A DNA stretch of 64,000 nucleotides from Nonomuraea endophytica. GTDB taxonomy: Bacteria; Actinomycetota; Actinomycetes; Streptosporangiales; Streptosporangiaceae. A program made the translations under genes and the position numbers. The stretch lies in NCBI RefSeq assembly GCF_014203235.1, contig NZ_JACHIN010000009.1, positions 65,539 to 129,538 of the forward strand. The letters are read 5' to 3'. The notes below the pieces were generated by a model. That model was not told the DNA's origin, did not search any database, and saw nothing but the letters and a program-made list of their open reading frames with translations. Shown in pieces: positions 32,965 to 41,026 of this stretch; the first letter of the stretch is position 1, and every line of letters starts with the position of its first letter.

Positions 32965-34280
32965 GGCCTTTTGCCGGGAGTGTCGGTGATGGCGGGCATG
33001 GGGGTGGTCTCGGGTTCCGGCACGGGCGCGGGAACGACGAGCTTGTCGAGGGTCTGCGACAGCTTGGGCAGCGCCCTGGACTTCTCCGGCGGCGCCGGCA
33101 GGTCGCCCGTGCAGGTCACCGCGCCGATGATCGGCACGTCGTGCCTGCTCAGATGGCGTACGGCTGCCGCGACGTCCGCGGCCACCGCCTTGCGCAACGT
33201 GATCAGGAGGATCGCCGCGTCGGCCTTGGCCAGGTCGCTCACGTCGTCGCCGTTGAGCACCGACAGCGGGGCGCGGGAGGCCAGCGGGGCGGCCAGGGCG
33301 TGCGCGCCGGGACCAGGCGGCACCACCCTGACCAGCAGTCGCTTGCCCGGACAGGCGGCGACCACCGAGGAGGCCAGGTCGTGGAGCGTGCCCTTGTCCA
33401 GGACCTTGACCTGATCGGACAGGTCGGCCAGGACGGCGACGCCGGTCAGCCGCTCGACGTCGGCGGCGCGGCGCAGCCGGGTGTCGAGCTGGTCGCGGCC
33501 GTAGCCGGCGGCGGAGCCGGCCAGCAGGCCGAGCATGAGGCCCGCGCCGAGATAGAGCGGCAGGCTGGGCGCGCTGGGCGCGGTCGGCATCGCCGCCTCG
33601 CTGATCACCGTGCCGGGCGTGAGGGCGAGCGTCTTCAGGCCGTCGTACTTCATCGTCAGGCTGAGTGCCTGCCGGTTGAGCACGCTCTGCCGGTGGGTGG
33701 CGACGGCGTGGCCCGCGGTGCCCCTGCGCAGCTTGGCCACCTGCTCGGCGGTGTCGCCGAGGGCGGTGTTGACCTGTTTGAGCTTGGCCAGGAGCGCCTT
33801 CTGCTGGGCGGCGAGCGCGGTCTGCGCGGATTCGGTGCGATGGGCCAGATACGCCTGCGCGTAGGCCCGCGACTGCGCCGCGGCCGTCTCCGGGTCCGCC
33901 GCGGTGACCGCGATCGCCAGCACGGAGGAGTTGGGCGGCACGCTCACCTCGGCCGGCTCGGCCGCCGGGATCTTGAGCGCGGTCGCCGTCATGGCCGCCA
34001 CGACGGCCGACTGCGCGATCTGCGCCTCGGTGTCGAGGTTGAGCGCCTCGCGCTGGCGGCTGGTGACCTGGTTGGTCTGCTCCTGGACGCCGACCGGGGC
34101 GACCAGCACCTCGGTGGTCGCGGTGTAGGCGGGCGGGACGAGCCTCCAGAGGCCGAGCGCGGCGGCGACCGCGGCCAGCAGACAGCCGGCGAAGAGCAGC
34201 TTGCGCCTGCGGAGCAGCGACAGGTGCTCCGCCAGGTCCGTGCCGGAGCTACGGGCCTGGACGGCCGGCGGCGGGCTCAT
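32961..34280 (-). CDS. Wzz/CapA-like chain-length protein with degenerate kinase-like domain
   Basis: 439 residues. Wzz domain with a first membrane helix (about 30-48, after SLLRRRKLL), a periplasmic coiled region and a second helix (about 238-260, following PTAPSAPSLPLYL). The cytosolic C-terminus resembles a BY-kinase/CapB ATPase (DAAILLITLRKAVAADVAAAV) but I find no Walker A GxxGxGKS/T, so it looks like a pseudokinase that cannot bind ATP normally. It would set polymer length with the polymerase. It is the first gene of a minus-strand operon. Confidence 0.85.
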   Translation of the reverse strand: MSPPPAVQARSSGTDLAEHLSLLRRRKLLFAGCLLAAVAAALGLWRLVPPAYTATTEVLVAPVGVQEQTNQVTSRQREALNLDTEAQIAQSAVVAAMTATALKIPAAEPAEVSVPPNSSVLAIAVTAADPETAAAQSRAYAQAYLAHRTESAQTALAAQQKALLAKLKQVNTALGDTAEQVAKLRRGTAGHAVATHRQSVLNRQALSLTMKYDGLKTLALTPGTVISEAAMPTAPSAPSLPLYLGAGLMLGLLAGSAAGYGRDQLDTRLRRAADVERLTGVAVLADLSDQVKVLDKGTLHDLASSVVAACPGKRLLVRVVPPGPGAHALAAPLASRAPLSVLNGDDVSDLAKADAAILLITLRKAVAADVAAAVRHLSRHDVPIIGAVTCTGDLPAPPEKSRALPKLSQTLDKLVVPAPVPEPETTPMPAITDTPGKRP

Positions 34281-34657
34281 GGAAGTGTTTACCCCGTGCT
34301 TCCGATCGGCGACTCTGCGTCACTATAGGGCGCGCGGATATTGCCCCGTTTGAATACGGAAGATTTTCTCCGGTACGGCTCCGCCATCCGCCTGGAAATG
34401 TCCCACGATAATAGGGAAATGCCACTCAAAATCGGGCGAAAGGAATTGGCGGCGGAGTCGATTCCGCGGTGACTGATCGGCGCTCTCGGCAAGCTCGGTT
34501 CCCCGAGTGTACCTGCGATTTCTCGCGCGTCGAACCACCCCGGCCGTGGAAAACCGGGAAGGTGGCACTGGCTGAAAGTGTCGCCCGGCCGTGGCAAAGT
34601 TGCAACGTTGTTTTACCCCGGGGTGGGGGTCCCGGGAGGAAGGACAAAGGGGTCGAC
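34281..34657. promoter_or_regulatory. Divergent intergenic region, Wzz operon / GH26-like lipoprotein
   Basis: 377 bp without a convincing gene, less GC-rich than its surroundings. It holds an imperfect palindrome GCGGAGTCGATTCCGC (34452-34467) and a 10-bp direct repeat CCGGCCGTGG at 34540-34549 and 34585-34594. Promoters for both flanking genes must lie here, but I cannot place -35/-10 boxes with confidence. The in-frame ORF extension from 34469 lacks a ribosome-binding site and is not accepted. Confidence 0.5.
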
Positions 34658-35758
34658 GTGTTTCAACGGGGAATTCTGGTTAAAAGCCGAAAAATCGGCA
34701 TGAGGGTGCTGCTTATCGGCGTTCTCCTGCCGGTCGCGGCCTGCAGCGGCGCCGAGGGCGTGCGTGATCCTGGCCCGGGCGACGCCGAGCGGGTCAACGG
34801 AAGGCTGGGCATCGACCGGTCGCCCGCCTGCGCGGTCACGGCCAAGCTCATCCCGTCATGCGGCGCCTGGTGGGGCATGGCGCCCGAAATTTTCACCGGG
34901 CTGCCGGTCGGCAGGGCCGTACAAAAAGCCGAGGAGCGGATGGGCGCGACCGCCGACATCGTGCACGTCTACCACCGGGGGAGCGAGCTGTTTCCCACGG
35001 ACAAGGAGATCGCTCTCGCCCGAGACCCGCTCAAACCGCGCATGCTGCTCATCAACTGGAAGCCGTCGTTCGAGCAGACGTGGGCCGAGATCGCCGACGG
35101 CGCGCTCGACCGCCGGATCGACCGGCTGGCGGAGCACGTCCGCGACACGTTCCCGGAGCGCTTCTTCCTCACGATCCACCACGAACCGGAAAACGACGTC
35201 GTGCCGTCGGCGGGCTCCGGCATGCAGGCGGCCGACTACGCCGCGATGTTTCGGCACGTGGTGCTCCGGCTGCGGGAGAAGGGCGTGAAGAACGCCGTCA
35301 CCGTCATGACCTACATGGGCGCGCCCAACTGGGCGGCCAAGTCCTGGTTCCAGAGCCTCTATCCGGGTGACGACGTCGTCGACTGGGTCGCCATGGACCC
35401 CTACGCCGACGCCAACGTGCGCGACCTGGCCGGACTGGTCAACAAGACCCGCAAGGACTACCCCGGCTGGCCGGGCTTCTACCGCTGGATGCAGTGGCGC
35501 TTCCCCGGCAAGCCGATCATGGTCGCCGAATGGGGCGTCTTCGAGCGCTGGAGCGACCGCGCCTTCAAGCGTGCCTTCTACGAGTCGGTCCGCACCCAGA
35601 TCAAGCACTTTCCGCAGATCAGGGCGCTGGTCTACTTCGACTCCCCGAAGGCGCCGCGCGGCGACACACGTTTCGACACCACCGCGGAGGGCCGCCGCGC
35701 CTTCACCGACCTGGCCCGCGACCCCTACTTCCGCTCCACCAAGGTTCCGCGCCCCTGA
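34658..35758 (+). CDS. GH26-like glycoside hydrolase lipoprotein
   Basis: 366 residues. A lipoprotein signal peptide ends at LLPVAAC, lipidated Cys29. The rest is a clan GH-A (beta/alpha)8 barrel resembling family 26: acid/base Glu176 in IHHEPEND and nucleophile Glu291 in IMVAEWGVF, with DWVAMDPYAD between. GH26 enzymes cut beta-mannans or related glycans. Beside a polysaccharide operon it is likely to trim or release the polymer at the cell surface. GTG 34658 has AAAGGGG 5 nt ahead and gives a proper signal peptide. Confidence 0.82.
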   Translation: MFQRGILVKSRKIGMRVLLIGVLLPVAACSGAEGVRDPGPGDAERVNGRLGIDRSPACAVTAKLIPSCGAWWGMAPEIFTGLPVGRAVQKAEERMGATADIVHVYHRGSELFPTDKEIALARDPLKPRMLLINWKPSFEQTWAEIADGALDRRIDRLAEHVRDTFPERFFLTIHHEPENDVVPSAGSGMQAADYAAMFRHVVLRLREKGVKNAVTVMTYMGAPNWAAKSWFQSLYPGDDVVDWVAMDPYADANVRDLAGLVNKTRKDYPGWPGFYRWMQWRFPGKPIMVAEWGVFERWSDRAFKRAFYESVRTQIKHFPQIRALVYFDSPKAPRGDTRFDTTAEGRRAFTDLARDPYFRSTKVPRP

Positions 35759-35762
35759 AACG

Positions 35763-36974
35763 TCAGCGGATCCAGCGCCCGGCGCGCAGCGTGTCCAGCA
35801 CCCGCGACACCGCCGCCTCGATCGAGAGGTGCGTGGTGTCGATCGTGAGGTCGGCGTCGTCGGGCTCCTCGTACGGATCGGAGACGCCGGTGAACGACGG
35901 GATGGCGCCGGAGCGGGCCTTGGCATACAGGCCCTTGCGGTCGCGCCGCTCGCACTCCTCCAGCGGCGTGGCCACGTGGACCAGCAGGAAGTCCGCCCCG
36001 ACCCCCTCCACCATGGCCCGCACCTCGTCCCGGGTCCGTGCGTAGGGGGCGATCGGGGCGCAGATGGCCAGGCCGCCGTGCCGCGCCGTCTCGGCGGCGA
36101 CGAAGCCGATGCGCCGGATGTTGAGGTCGCGATCCTCCTTGGAGAACGTCAGCCCCTTCGACAGCAGGTGCCGCACCACGTCCCCGTCGAGGTAGGTGAT
36201 CGTCCTGCCGCCCTCTTCGAGCAGCGCGTCGCGCAGCCCGCGGGCGATCGTGGACTTGCCGGAACCCGACAGACCGGTGAAGAACACCACGAGCCCGCGC
36301 CGGTGCGGCGGCCCGGGGATCTTCACGGGCTCCGGGCCTGCCAGGTGCTCGGTGGCGCCGTAGGCGGTGGCGACGTGCTCGCGGAGTTCGAGGTCGAGCT
36401 CGGGTTCCTCGCGCGGCGCCAGGGGCACGGGGACGACGAGGGTGTCCTCGGGGAGCTGGTTCTTGGCCTTGAGCGCGGCTCGCACGACGGCCGGGCCGGC
36501 TTCGCCGTACGCGAGAGGAAGAAGGAGGATGCGCGCGCCGAGCTCCTTGGCGGTGGCGACGACCTCGCCGAGGTCGTCGAGGGGGCCGCGCATCGTGACC
36601 GCGAGCGTCTCGCGCCCGCCCAGCTCGGCGCGGACCCGCTCAGGGGTACGGCGCAGCCGCGCGAACGGCCCGTGCTCCGGCGGGTTGAGGCTCCTGAGCG
36701 GCCCGGTGGCGCCCTGCCCGGTCACGGTGACCACGGCCAGCGGCAGACCTTCCGGATCGAGCAGGGTGACCTCGTCGCCGGGTCCGGCCTGGTCGGGCAG
36801 GTGGAGCGTCACCGGCGCCGGCCAGGGCGTGCCGTCGGCCAGGGTGCCGCGCTCCTCGACGGAGTGCAGATCGTCGTGCCCAAGGAAGCCCTTGAGCGGC
36901 TCGAACGCCCCTGACAGGAGAAGTTCGAGATCGGCGAGTTCGCGCTCGTCTGGGGTGAACTCCACGTATTCCAT
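35763..36974 (-). CDS. cysC: Adenylylsulfate kinase (CysC) with truncated ATP-sulfurylase-like N-terminus
   Basis: 403 residues. The C-terminal APS kinase has Walker A GLSGSGKST (234-242), YLDGDVVRHLL, DRDLNIRRIGFVA and FTGVSDPYEEP; it makes PAPS from APS and ATP. The first 215 residues resemble the PUA-like part and a shortened nucleotidyl-transferase part of ATP sulfurylase (MEYVEFTPDE, LSGAFEPLKGFL), but the catalytic QxRN and HxGH motifs are absent, so sulfurylase activity is unlikely and CysDN must supply APS. It closes the sulfate-activation set of this locus. ATG 36974. Confidence 0.88.
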   Translation of the reverse strand: MEYVEFTPDERELADLELLLSGAFEPLKGFLGHDDLHSVEERGTLADGTPWPAPVTLHLPDQAGPGDEVTLLDPEGLPLAVVTVTGQGATGPLRSLNPPEHGPFARLRRTPERVRAELGGRETLAVTMRGPLDDLGEVVATAKELGARILLLPLAYGEAGPAVVRAALKAKNQLPEDTLVVPVPLAPREEPELDLELREHVATAYGATEHLAGPEPVKIPGPPHRRGLVVFFTGLSGSGKSTIARGLRDALLEEGGRTITYLDGDVVRHLLSKGLTFSKEDRDLNIRRIGFVAAETARHGGLAICAPIAPYARTRDEVRAMVEGVGADFLLVHVATPLEECERRDRKGLYAKARSGAIPSFTGVSDPYEEPDDADLTIDTTHLSIEAAVSRVLDTLRAGRWIR

Positions 36975-37067
36975 CCCAAGTGAATCGGTAGGAAGGAACT
37001 CTAGCGTGCGGCAGGCATAGCGGGACGGTGCATGCGGCGTCTTAGGGGTGACCCATTGGAGGTGAAC

Positions 37068-37556
37068 GTGGACGAACCAGCCTTCCGCGAGTTCGTCGCG
37101 GCGCGGTCTCCCGCCCTGATGCGGCTGGCGTTCCTGCTGACCGGCGGCGACCAGCACGCGGCCGAGGACCTGGTGCAGATCGCGCTGTCGAAACTCGCGG
37201 GGAAATGGCGGCGGGTGAGCACGCCCGAGGCATATGTACGCCAGGTCATGTACCGCCAGCAGGTGAGCTGGTGGCGGGCGGCCGGGCGGCGGCCGGAGGT
37301 GGTGCGCCCGGCGGTGCCAGAGCTGCCGGACGCGGACGCCACCCACCAGAGCGAACTACGCATGGTCTTACGCGGCGCGCTGGCCACGCTGACCCCGCGG
37401 CAGCGGACGGTCGTGGTGCTGCGCTACTTCGAGGACCTGCCCGACCACGAGGTGGCCAAGGTGCTGGGCTGCTCGGTCGGGACCGTGCGGAGCACCGCAC
37501 ACCGATCGCTCGCCAAGTTGCGGGAGCTCTTCCCGGAGCTGGAGGTAGTGGGATGA
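37068..37556 (+). CDS. SigE-family ECF RNA polymerase sigma factor
   Basis: 162 residues: sigma region 2 (FREFVAARSPALMRLAFLLTGGDQHAAEDLVQIALSKLAGKW) and region 4 (LRGALATLTPRQRTVVVLRYFEDLPDHEVAKVLGCSVGTVRSTAHRSLAKLRE), the actinobacterial SigE-family (TIGR02983-type) layout. GTG 37068 is chosen since GGAGG (37058-37062) stands 5 nt ahead. The gene holds a TTA leucine codon at 37368-37370, rare in such genomes and often a developmental (bldA-type) checkpoint. Its stop overlaps the next gene (ATGA), the likely regulatory partner. Confidence 0.93.
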   Translation: MDEPAFREFVAARSPALMRLAFLLTGGDQHAAEDLVQIALSKLAGKWRRVSTPEAYVRQVMYRQQVSWWRAAGRRPEVVRPAVPELPDADATHQSELRMVLRGALATLTPRQRTVVVLRYFEDLPDHEVAKVLGCSVGTVRSTAHRSLAKLRELFPELEVVG

Positions 37557-38725
37557 CGAAGCAGTTGCGCGAGGTGATGGGCGAGTGGGCCGACGAGGTC
37601 CAGGTGCCGCACGACCTGGCCGACCGGGCGCTACGGAGGCGTGCCCGGCGACCCTGGGTCTATGGCGCGCTGGCGGTGGGCGTGGCGGTGGCGCTGGCCG
37701 TGGCGGCGATGATCGTGCCGAGGGAGAAGGACATCGTGATCAGGCCCGCGACCGAGGTGACGCTGCCCGCCCGGCCGTCACCGGCGCCGACGGACGTGCG
37801 GGCGGACGTGGAAAACGTCCCGCCCAAGAACATGATCGCGGCGGGGAACTACGCGATCTCCTCATATTTCGTGTACTCGACGGAGAAACTGGGCGGCCGG
37901 TGGGAGCGCCGCCGCCACACCTGGTGGCTGCTGAACCCCCGGACCGGCACCTACGAGAAGACGCCCTACGCGTGGCTGGACGTGGCGCCGGGCCTGCAGG
38001 TGGCAGCCGTGCTCGAAGGCGAGGTGATGGGGCGCAGGATCGGCATCCTCGACATGAACACCGGGCAGTTCCTGACCTGGATCGAGCTGGACCAGGACAT
38101 CATGAGCCTGCAATGGTCACCCGACGGCACGAAACTGCTGGCCACCGCCTACACCGAGTACCCCCTGCGCTGGAAGCGGAAGGACCCCACCACCACATCG
38201 ATCGAGCCGACGACCCGCACCGGCTTCTACGTCGTGGACGTGCCGACGAAGAAGGTGGAGTTCCGCCCCATGCCCATCGACGAGAACATCCTCCCCACCG
38301 GCTCGCAGGACTTCAACTGGAGCCAGGACGGCAAGCTGGTCTGGGAGGGCCGCGGGGGCGAGCCGAGACGTGCCTACTTCACCCTGGACGGACGTGCGCA
38401 CGAGGCGCCTCAGGAGGCCTATTCCAGCGCGGGCGTCACGCCGTTGTCGCCCAACGGCGCCCTGCTGCTCGGCGACGCCGGCATGCCCACCTCGATCACC
38501 GAGAAGGCGACCGGCCGCGTGGTCGGCAGGCAGCAGGCGTTGCAACTCCAGGCATGGGCCGACGACGAGAGCGTCATCGCGCTGAGGTGCGCGCGCGAGT
38601 GCGACAACGAGTTCGACGCGGCGCTGATGCTGATCGGCGTGGACGGCACGGAGAAGCGGCAGCTCAGCGGATACCAGAACAGCGTCAAGGAGGGCGCCTG
38701 GGTCTGGGCGCTGACGCCTAGATGA
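37553..38725 (+). CDS. Membrane-anchored propeller-like protein, putative partner of the sigma factor
   Basis: 390 residues: a cytosolic N-terminus of about 35 residues (QLREVMGEWADEVQVPHDLADRALRRRARR), one membrane helix (about 36-55), a Pro-rich linker and a large extracytoplasmic domain with WD40/TolB-like strands (LQWSPDGTKLLATAY, FNWSQDGKLVWEG). Translational coupling to the SigE-family gene and this topology suggest an anti-sigma or sensor protein, although no zinc-binding HxxxCxxC motif is seen. Similar proteins accompany SigE-family sigmas in related actinomycetes. Ligand unknown. Confidence 0.75.
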   Translation: MTKQLREVMGEWADEVQVPHDLADRALRRRARRPWVYGALAVGVAVALAVAAMIVPREKDIVIRPATEVTLPARPSPAPTDVRADVENVPPKNMIAAGNYAISSYFVYSTEKLGGRWERRRHTWWLLNPRTGTYEKTPYAWLDVAPGLQVAAVLEGEVMGRRIGILDMNTGQFLTWIELDQDIMSLQWSPDGTKLLATAYTEYPLRWKRKDPTTTSIEPTTRTGFYVVDVPTKKVEFRPMPIDENILPTGSQDFNWSQDGKLVWEGRGGEPRRAYFTLDGRAHEAPQEAYSSAGVTPLSPNGALLLGDAGMPTSITEKATGRVVGRQQALQLQAWADDESVIALRCARECDNEFDAALMLIGVDGTEKRQLSGYQNSVKEGAWVWALTPR

Positions 38726-39434
38726 GCCGGGCGAAGTGGTTCTGGGGTTTGCGGATGACCATCGTCACCTCGTCGTGAGAGGACGGGAGGCGGCCGCGCG
38801 TGAGCTTGTCCACGAGCGCGACGGCCGCACTCCCGATCCGCCCCATGGCGGGGCCGGTGGTCGCCGTCTGGTCGTCGGTGATCATCAGGCCGCGGGTGAG
38901 GCAGAAGGCGTGCATGCCGTCGCGCGAGGTGATCGGCTCGTACACGGCCGGCAGCGGCCCCGGAGTGCCCTCGGCGACCAGCCGCTTCCAGAGCAGCGAG
39001 CGCAGCCACGACGGGACGGCCCGGTCGCACCACCCATAGGCGGAACGCCGATCGCGCATCCTGAGCAGCACCAGCCCGCCCGGCCGCAGAGCCTGCAGCA
39101 TGCGGTCGAGAACCAGCTCGGCATGCTGGATCCGCTCCAGCAGGAACGTCAGCTGGATCACGTCGAACGACCGCGGCGGCATCGGCACCGACCGCATGTC
39201 ACCCAGCGCCCACGACGCCAGATCCTGCCGCGCCTCGACGACCGCCCGCACAGCCGGCAGCTCCTCGTCGACCCCGGTGACCCTGGTCTCCATCCGCTCC
39301 AGAAGGAGCGGCTCGTCACGCGCGCACCCGGCGATGAGAATGTCGAGCCGCCGCCCCAGCTGCTCGGTCCACTGCTCGCGGATCCGCTGACCAAACAGGT
39401 CGCCCCGCAGAGCGACCGCACGCACCTCTGACAT
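38718..39434 (-). CDS. Class I SAM-dependent methyltransferase-like protein
   Basis: 238 residues. The SAM-binding core is recognisable but weak: LDILIAGCARDEPLLLE in place of the usual GxGxG, acidic ETRVTGVDEELP, then DMRSVPMPPRSFDVIQLTFLLERIQHAELVLDRMLQALRPGGLVLLRM. Because the glycine-rich loop is degenerate, activity is uncertain. It is convergent with the propeller gene (8-bp overlap) and alone on its strand. Start ATG 39434. Confidence 0.7.
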   Translation of the reverse strand: MSEVRAVALRGDLFGQRIREQWTEQLGRRLDILIAGCARDEPLLLERMETRVTGVDEELPAVRAVVEARQDLASWALGDMRSVPMPPRSFDVIQLTFLLERIQHAELVLDRMLQALRPGGLVLLRMRDRRSAYGWCDRAVPSWLRSLLWKRLVAEGTPGPLPAVYEPITSRDGMHAFCLTRGLMITDDQTATTGPAMGRIGSAAVALVDKLTRGRLPSSHDEVTMVIRKPQNHFARLI

Positions 39435-39883
39435 GTCACCAACAGTAATCACTCGATCGCTCTTAGTTGCGCATTTCTCCACTCTTCCCCGCCCTCTTTC
39501 CCCCACCACCCGCGTTCGTCCGCTTCCATCACCTGTGAGCCAAACCTCCCGTCCACTCCCTCCCGTCATGCGATGAAGCTCCCGCGCGGTGCCAGCCCCG
39601 CCGACGCCCTGCCTCCATCCCCGCTGTTGCGTCACGCTGCCCGGTGCGTCTCTACCGCATCGCGCCGCGCCCGTCCGTCGCGGCCGCCGTCTGCCGCGCC
39701 TCGCTTCACGTCGGTCCTTCACGGCAGGCCACCCCTCTGCGTGTTGGTCGCGTCTGGCTTCACGCCGGTCTGTTGCTTGTGCATGCCTGTCACGTCTGGT
39801 CTCAAGCCGGTTCTTGCTTGTGCGTGTCTGTCGCGTCCGGTCTCACACCGGTCTGTTGCTTGTGCGCGTCAGGTCTCACGCCC
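39435..39883. repeat. Non-coding gap with about 41-bp imperfect repeats
   Basis: The left part (39435-39746) shows C-rich low-complexity DNA with no acceptable start or ribosome-binding site. From 39747 three imperfect units of about 38-42 bp follow (39747, 39789, 39830), each containing CCGGT-CTGTTGCTTGTGC-like sequence. Six-frame ORFs here are Arg/Ser/Pro-rich noise. Confidence 0.7.
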
Positions 39884-40000
39884 ATCCGTTACGGCAAGCC
39901 GCCCCCACGCCCCCCGCCGCCATGGGCGCGCCTCCGTGCAAGGTCGCCCGGCAGTCGGACAAACGCACCGCCGTAACGGCGCCCGCTCACCACCCGCGCG
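39884..40000. repeat. Left arm of inverted repeat around the GNAT gene
   Basis: The 67 bp at 39933-39999 match the reverse complement of 40909-40975 at 63 of 67 positions. Farther out, ATCCGTTACGGC (39884-39895) matches GCCGTAACGGAT at 41015-41026, so the homology probably covers about 117 bp with a diverged middle. The arm contains the small palindrome CGCCG-TAA-CGGCG (39969-39981). Confidence 0.85.
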
Positions 40001-40023
40001 GAAACCGCACACCGGGGCCGCAT

Positions 40024-40130
40024 GGAAACCCGTGAACCGGAGCTTGAACCGGAGCTTGAACCGGGGCTTGAATCGGGGGCCGCGCGGAAACCCGTGAATC
40101 GGAACCACGTCGAAACCCGTGAATCGGGAC
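40024..40130. repeat. Short direct repeats upstream of the GNAT gene
   Basis: Three copies of GAAACCCGTGAATCGG-like 16-mers (near 40024, 40088 and 40113) and three tandem copies of the 12-mer AACCGGAGCTTG (about 40035-40075). They fill the space between the left inverted-repeat arm and the GNAT start, leaving little room for a conventional promoter. Confidence 0.7.
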
Positions 40131-40176
40131 CGACTCGTAATGCGGCAAGTGGGGATATTTCTGGTGAAATGTCGGG

Positions 40177-40803
40177 GTGGAGACGCTGAAGGACCTCCTT
40201 GACGGCGTGGCGGCCGGACACCTGCCCGCTCCCGACGGAGCCGTGGACCTCCTCCCGCAACCCACCACCCGAGACCTGGGCATCATCGCCTTCACCGCCC
40301 ACACCGTGGTCTTCGCCGACCTCCACCCCATCTGGCTGCGCGCCCGCCTGCCGGAAGGCGACCTGTCGGCGCCGCTGAACCCGCCCTTCCTCCGGGCCCT
40401 GGAACGCAAGACCGGCCGCCGCGTGGACGGCCTGGACATGCTCCTCCTAGCCCAGCCTCTCCCCGGCCCACCGGCGGCGGCCCTGACCGAGGTCACCAGC
40501 CGCGCCCATCCGAGGGTCGCGCGAGCCCACCGCCACCGCGACGGCGTACGCGCATGGGGATGCGAGGGCGGCCTCCTCGTCCTGGGCCGGGGCGTCGCGG
40601 GCCGCTGGGAGGCCGCCGTGGAGATCGCCCCAGAACACCGGGGCAGAGGACTGGGCCGCACCCTGGCCACCGCCGCCCGCCACCTGGCCCCCGAACCCGT
40701 CTGGGCCCAGGTGGCCCCGGGCAACGCCGCCAGCGTCCGCGCCTTCCTCGCCGCCGGCTTCCTCCCCATGGGCTCAGAAGCCCTCCTCCCCCCACCCGAC
40801 TAA
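40177..40803 (+). CDS. GNAT-family N-acetyltransferase
   Basis: 208 residues. The acetyl-CoA site is VEIAPEHRGRGLGRTLATAARHL (R/QxxGxG/A), followed by VWAQVAPGNAASVRAFLAAGFLPMG, the usual C-terminal strand-helix of GNAT proteins. The N-terminal 110 residues are a poorly recognisable extension. GTG 40177 opens the best frame; the ribosome-binding site is weak. The gene lies between the arms of a 67-bp inverted repeat and is surrounded by minisatellites, so it may be a recent or mobile-like insertion. Substrate unknown. Confidence 0.78.
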   Translation: METLKDLLDGVAAGHLPAPDGAVDLLPQPTTRDLGIIAFTAHTVVFADLHPIWLRARLPEGDLSAPLNPPFLRALERKTGRRVDGLDMLLLAQPLPGPPAAALTEVTSRAHPRVARAHRHRDGVRAWGCEGGLLVLGRGVAGRWEAAVEIAPEHRGRGLGRTLATAARHLAPEPVWAQVAPGNAASVRAFLAAGFLPMGSEALLPPPD

Positions 40804-40908
40804 CCCCCACCCCCACCCCCACCCCCACCCCCACCCCCACCCACCTCTCGATCGGCCGTCGCCGGGATTTGGCCGCCTGGGCATGGTGCGCCACCTGGGT
40901 GCGGGGGC
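40804..40908. repeat. C5A microsatellite and spacer
   Basis: About seven copies of a CCCCCA hexamer (40805-40845) follow the GNAT stop immediately, then spacer DNA up to the right inverted-repeat arm. No gene or terminator hairpin is evident. Confidence 0.75.
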
Positions 40909-41026
40909 GCGTGGGTGGTGAGCGGGCGCCGTTACGGTGGCGCGTTCGTCCGACTGCCGGGCGACCTTGCACGGACGTTTTGCCCGCGTCGGTGGGAGGC
41001 GTTTGCGTGGCGGAGCCGTAACGGAT
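40909..41026. repeat. Right arm of inverted repeat around the GNAT gene
   Basis: The reverse complement of 39933-39999 lies at 40909-40975 with four mismatches; the outer GCCGTAACGGAT block is at 41015-41026. Including both outer blocks the bracketed segment is 39884-41026, about 1.14 kb. Confidence 0.85.

Noticed and set aside
34469..34657. N-terminal extension of the GH26-like protein
   Set aside because: No RBS, and it would bury the lipoprotein signal peptide; GTG 34658 gives a proper signal.
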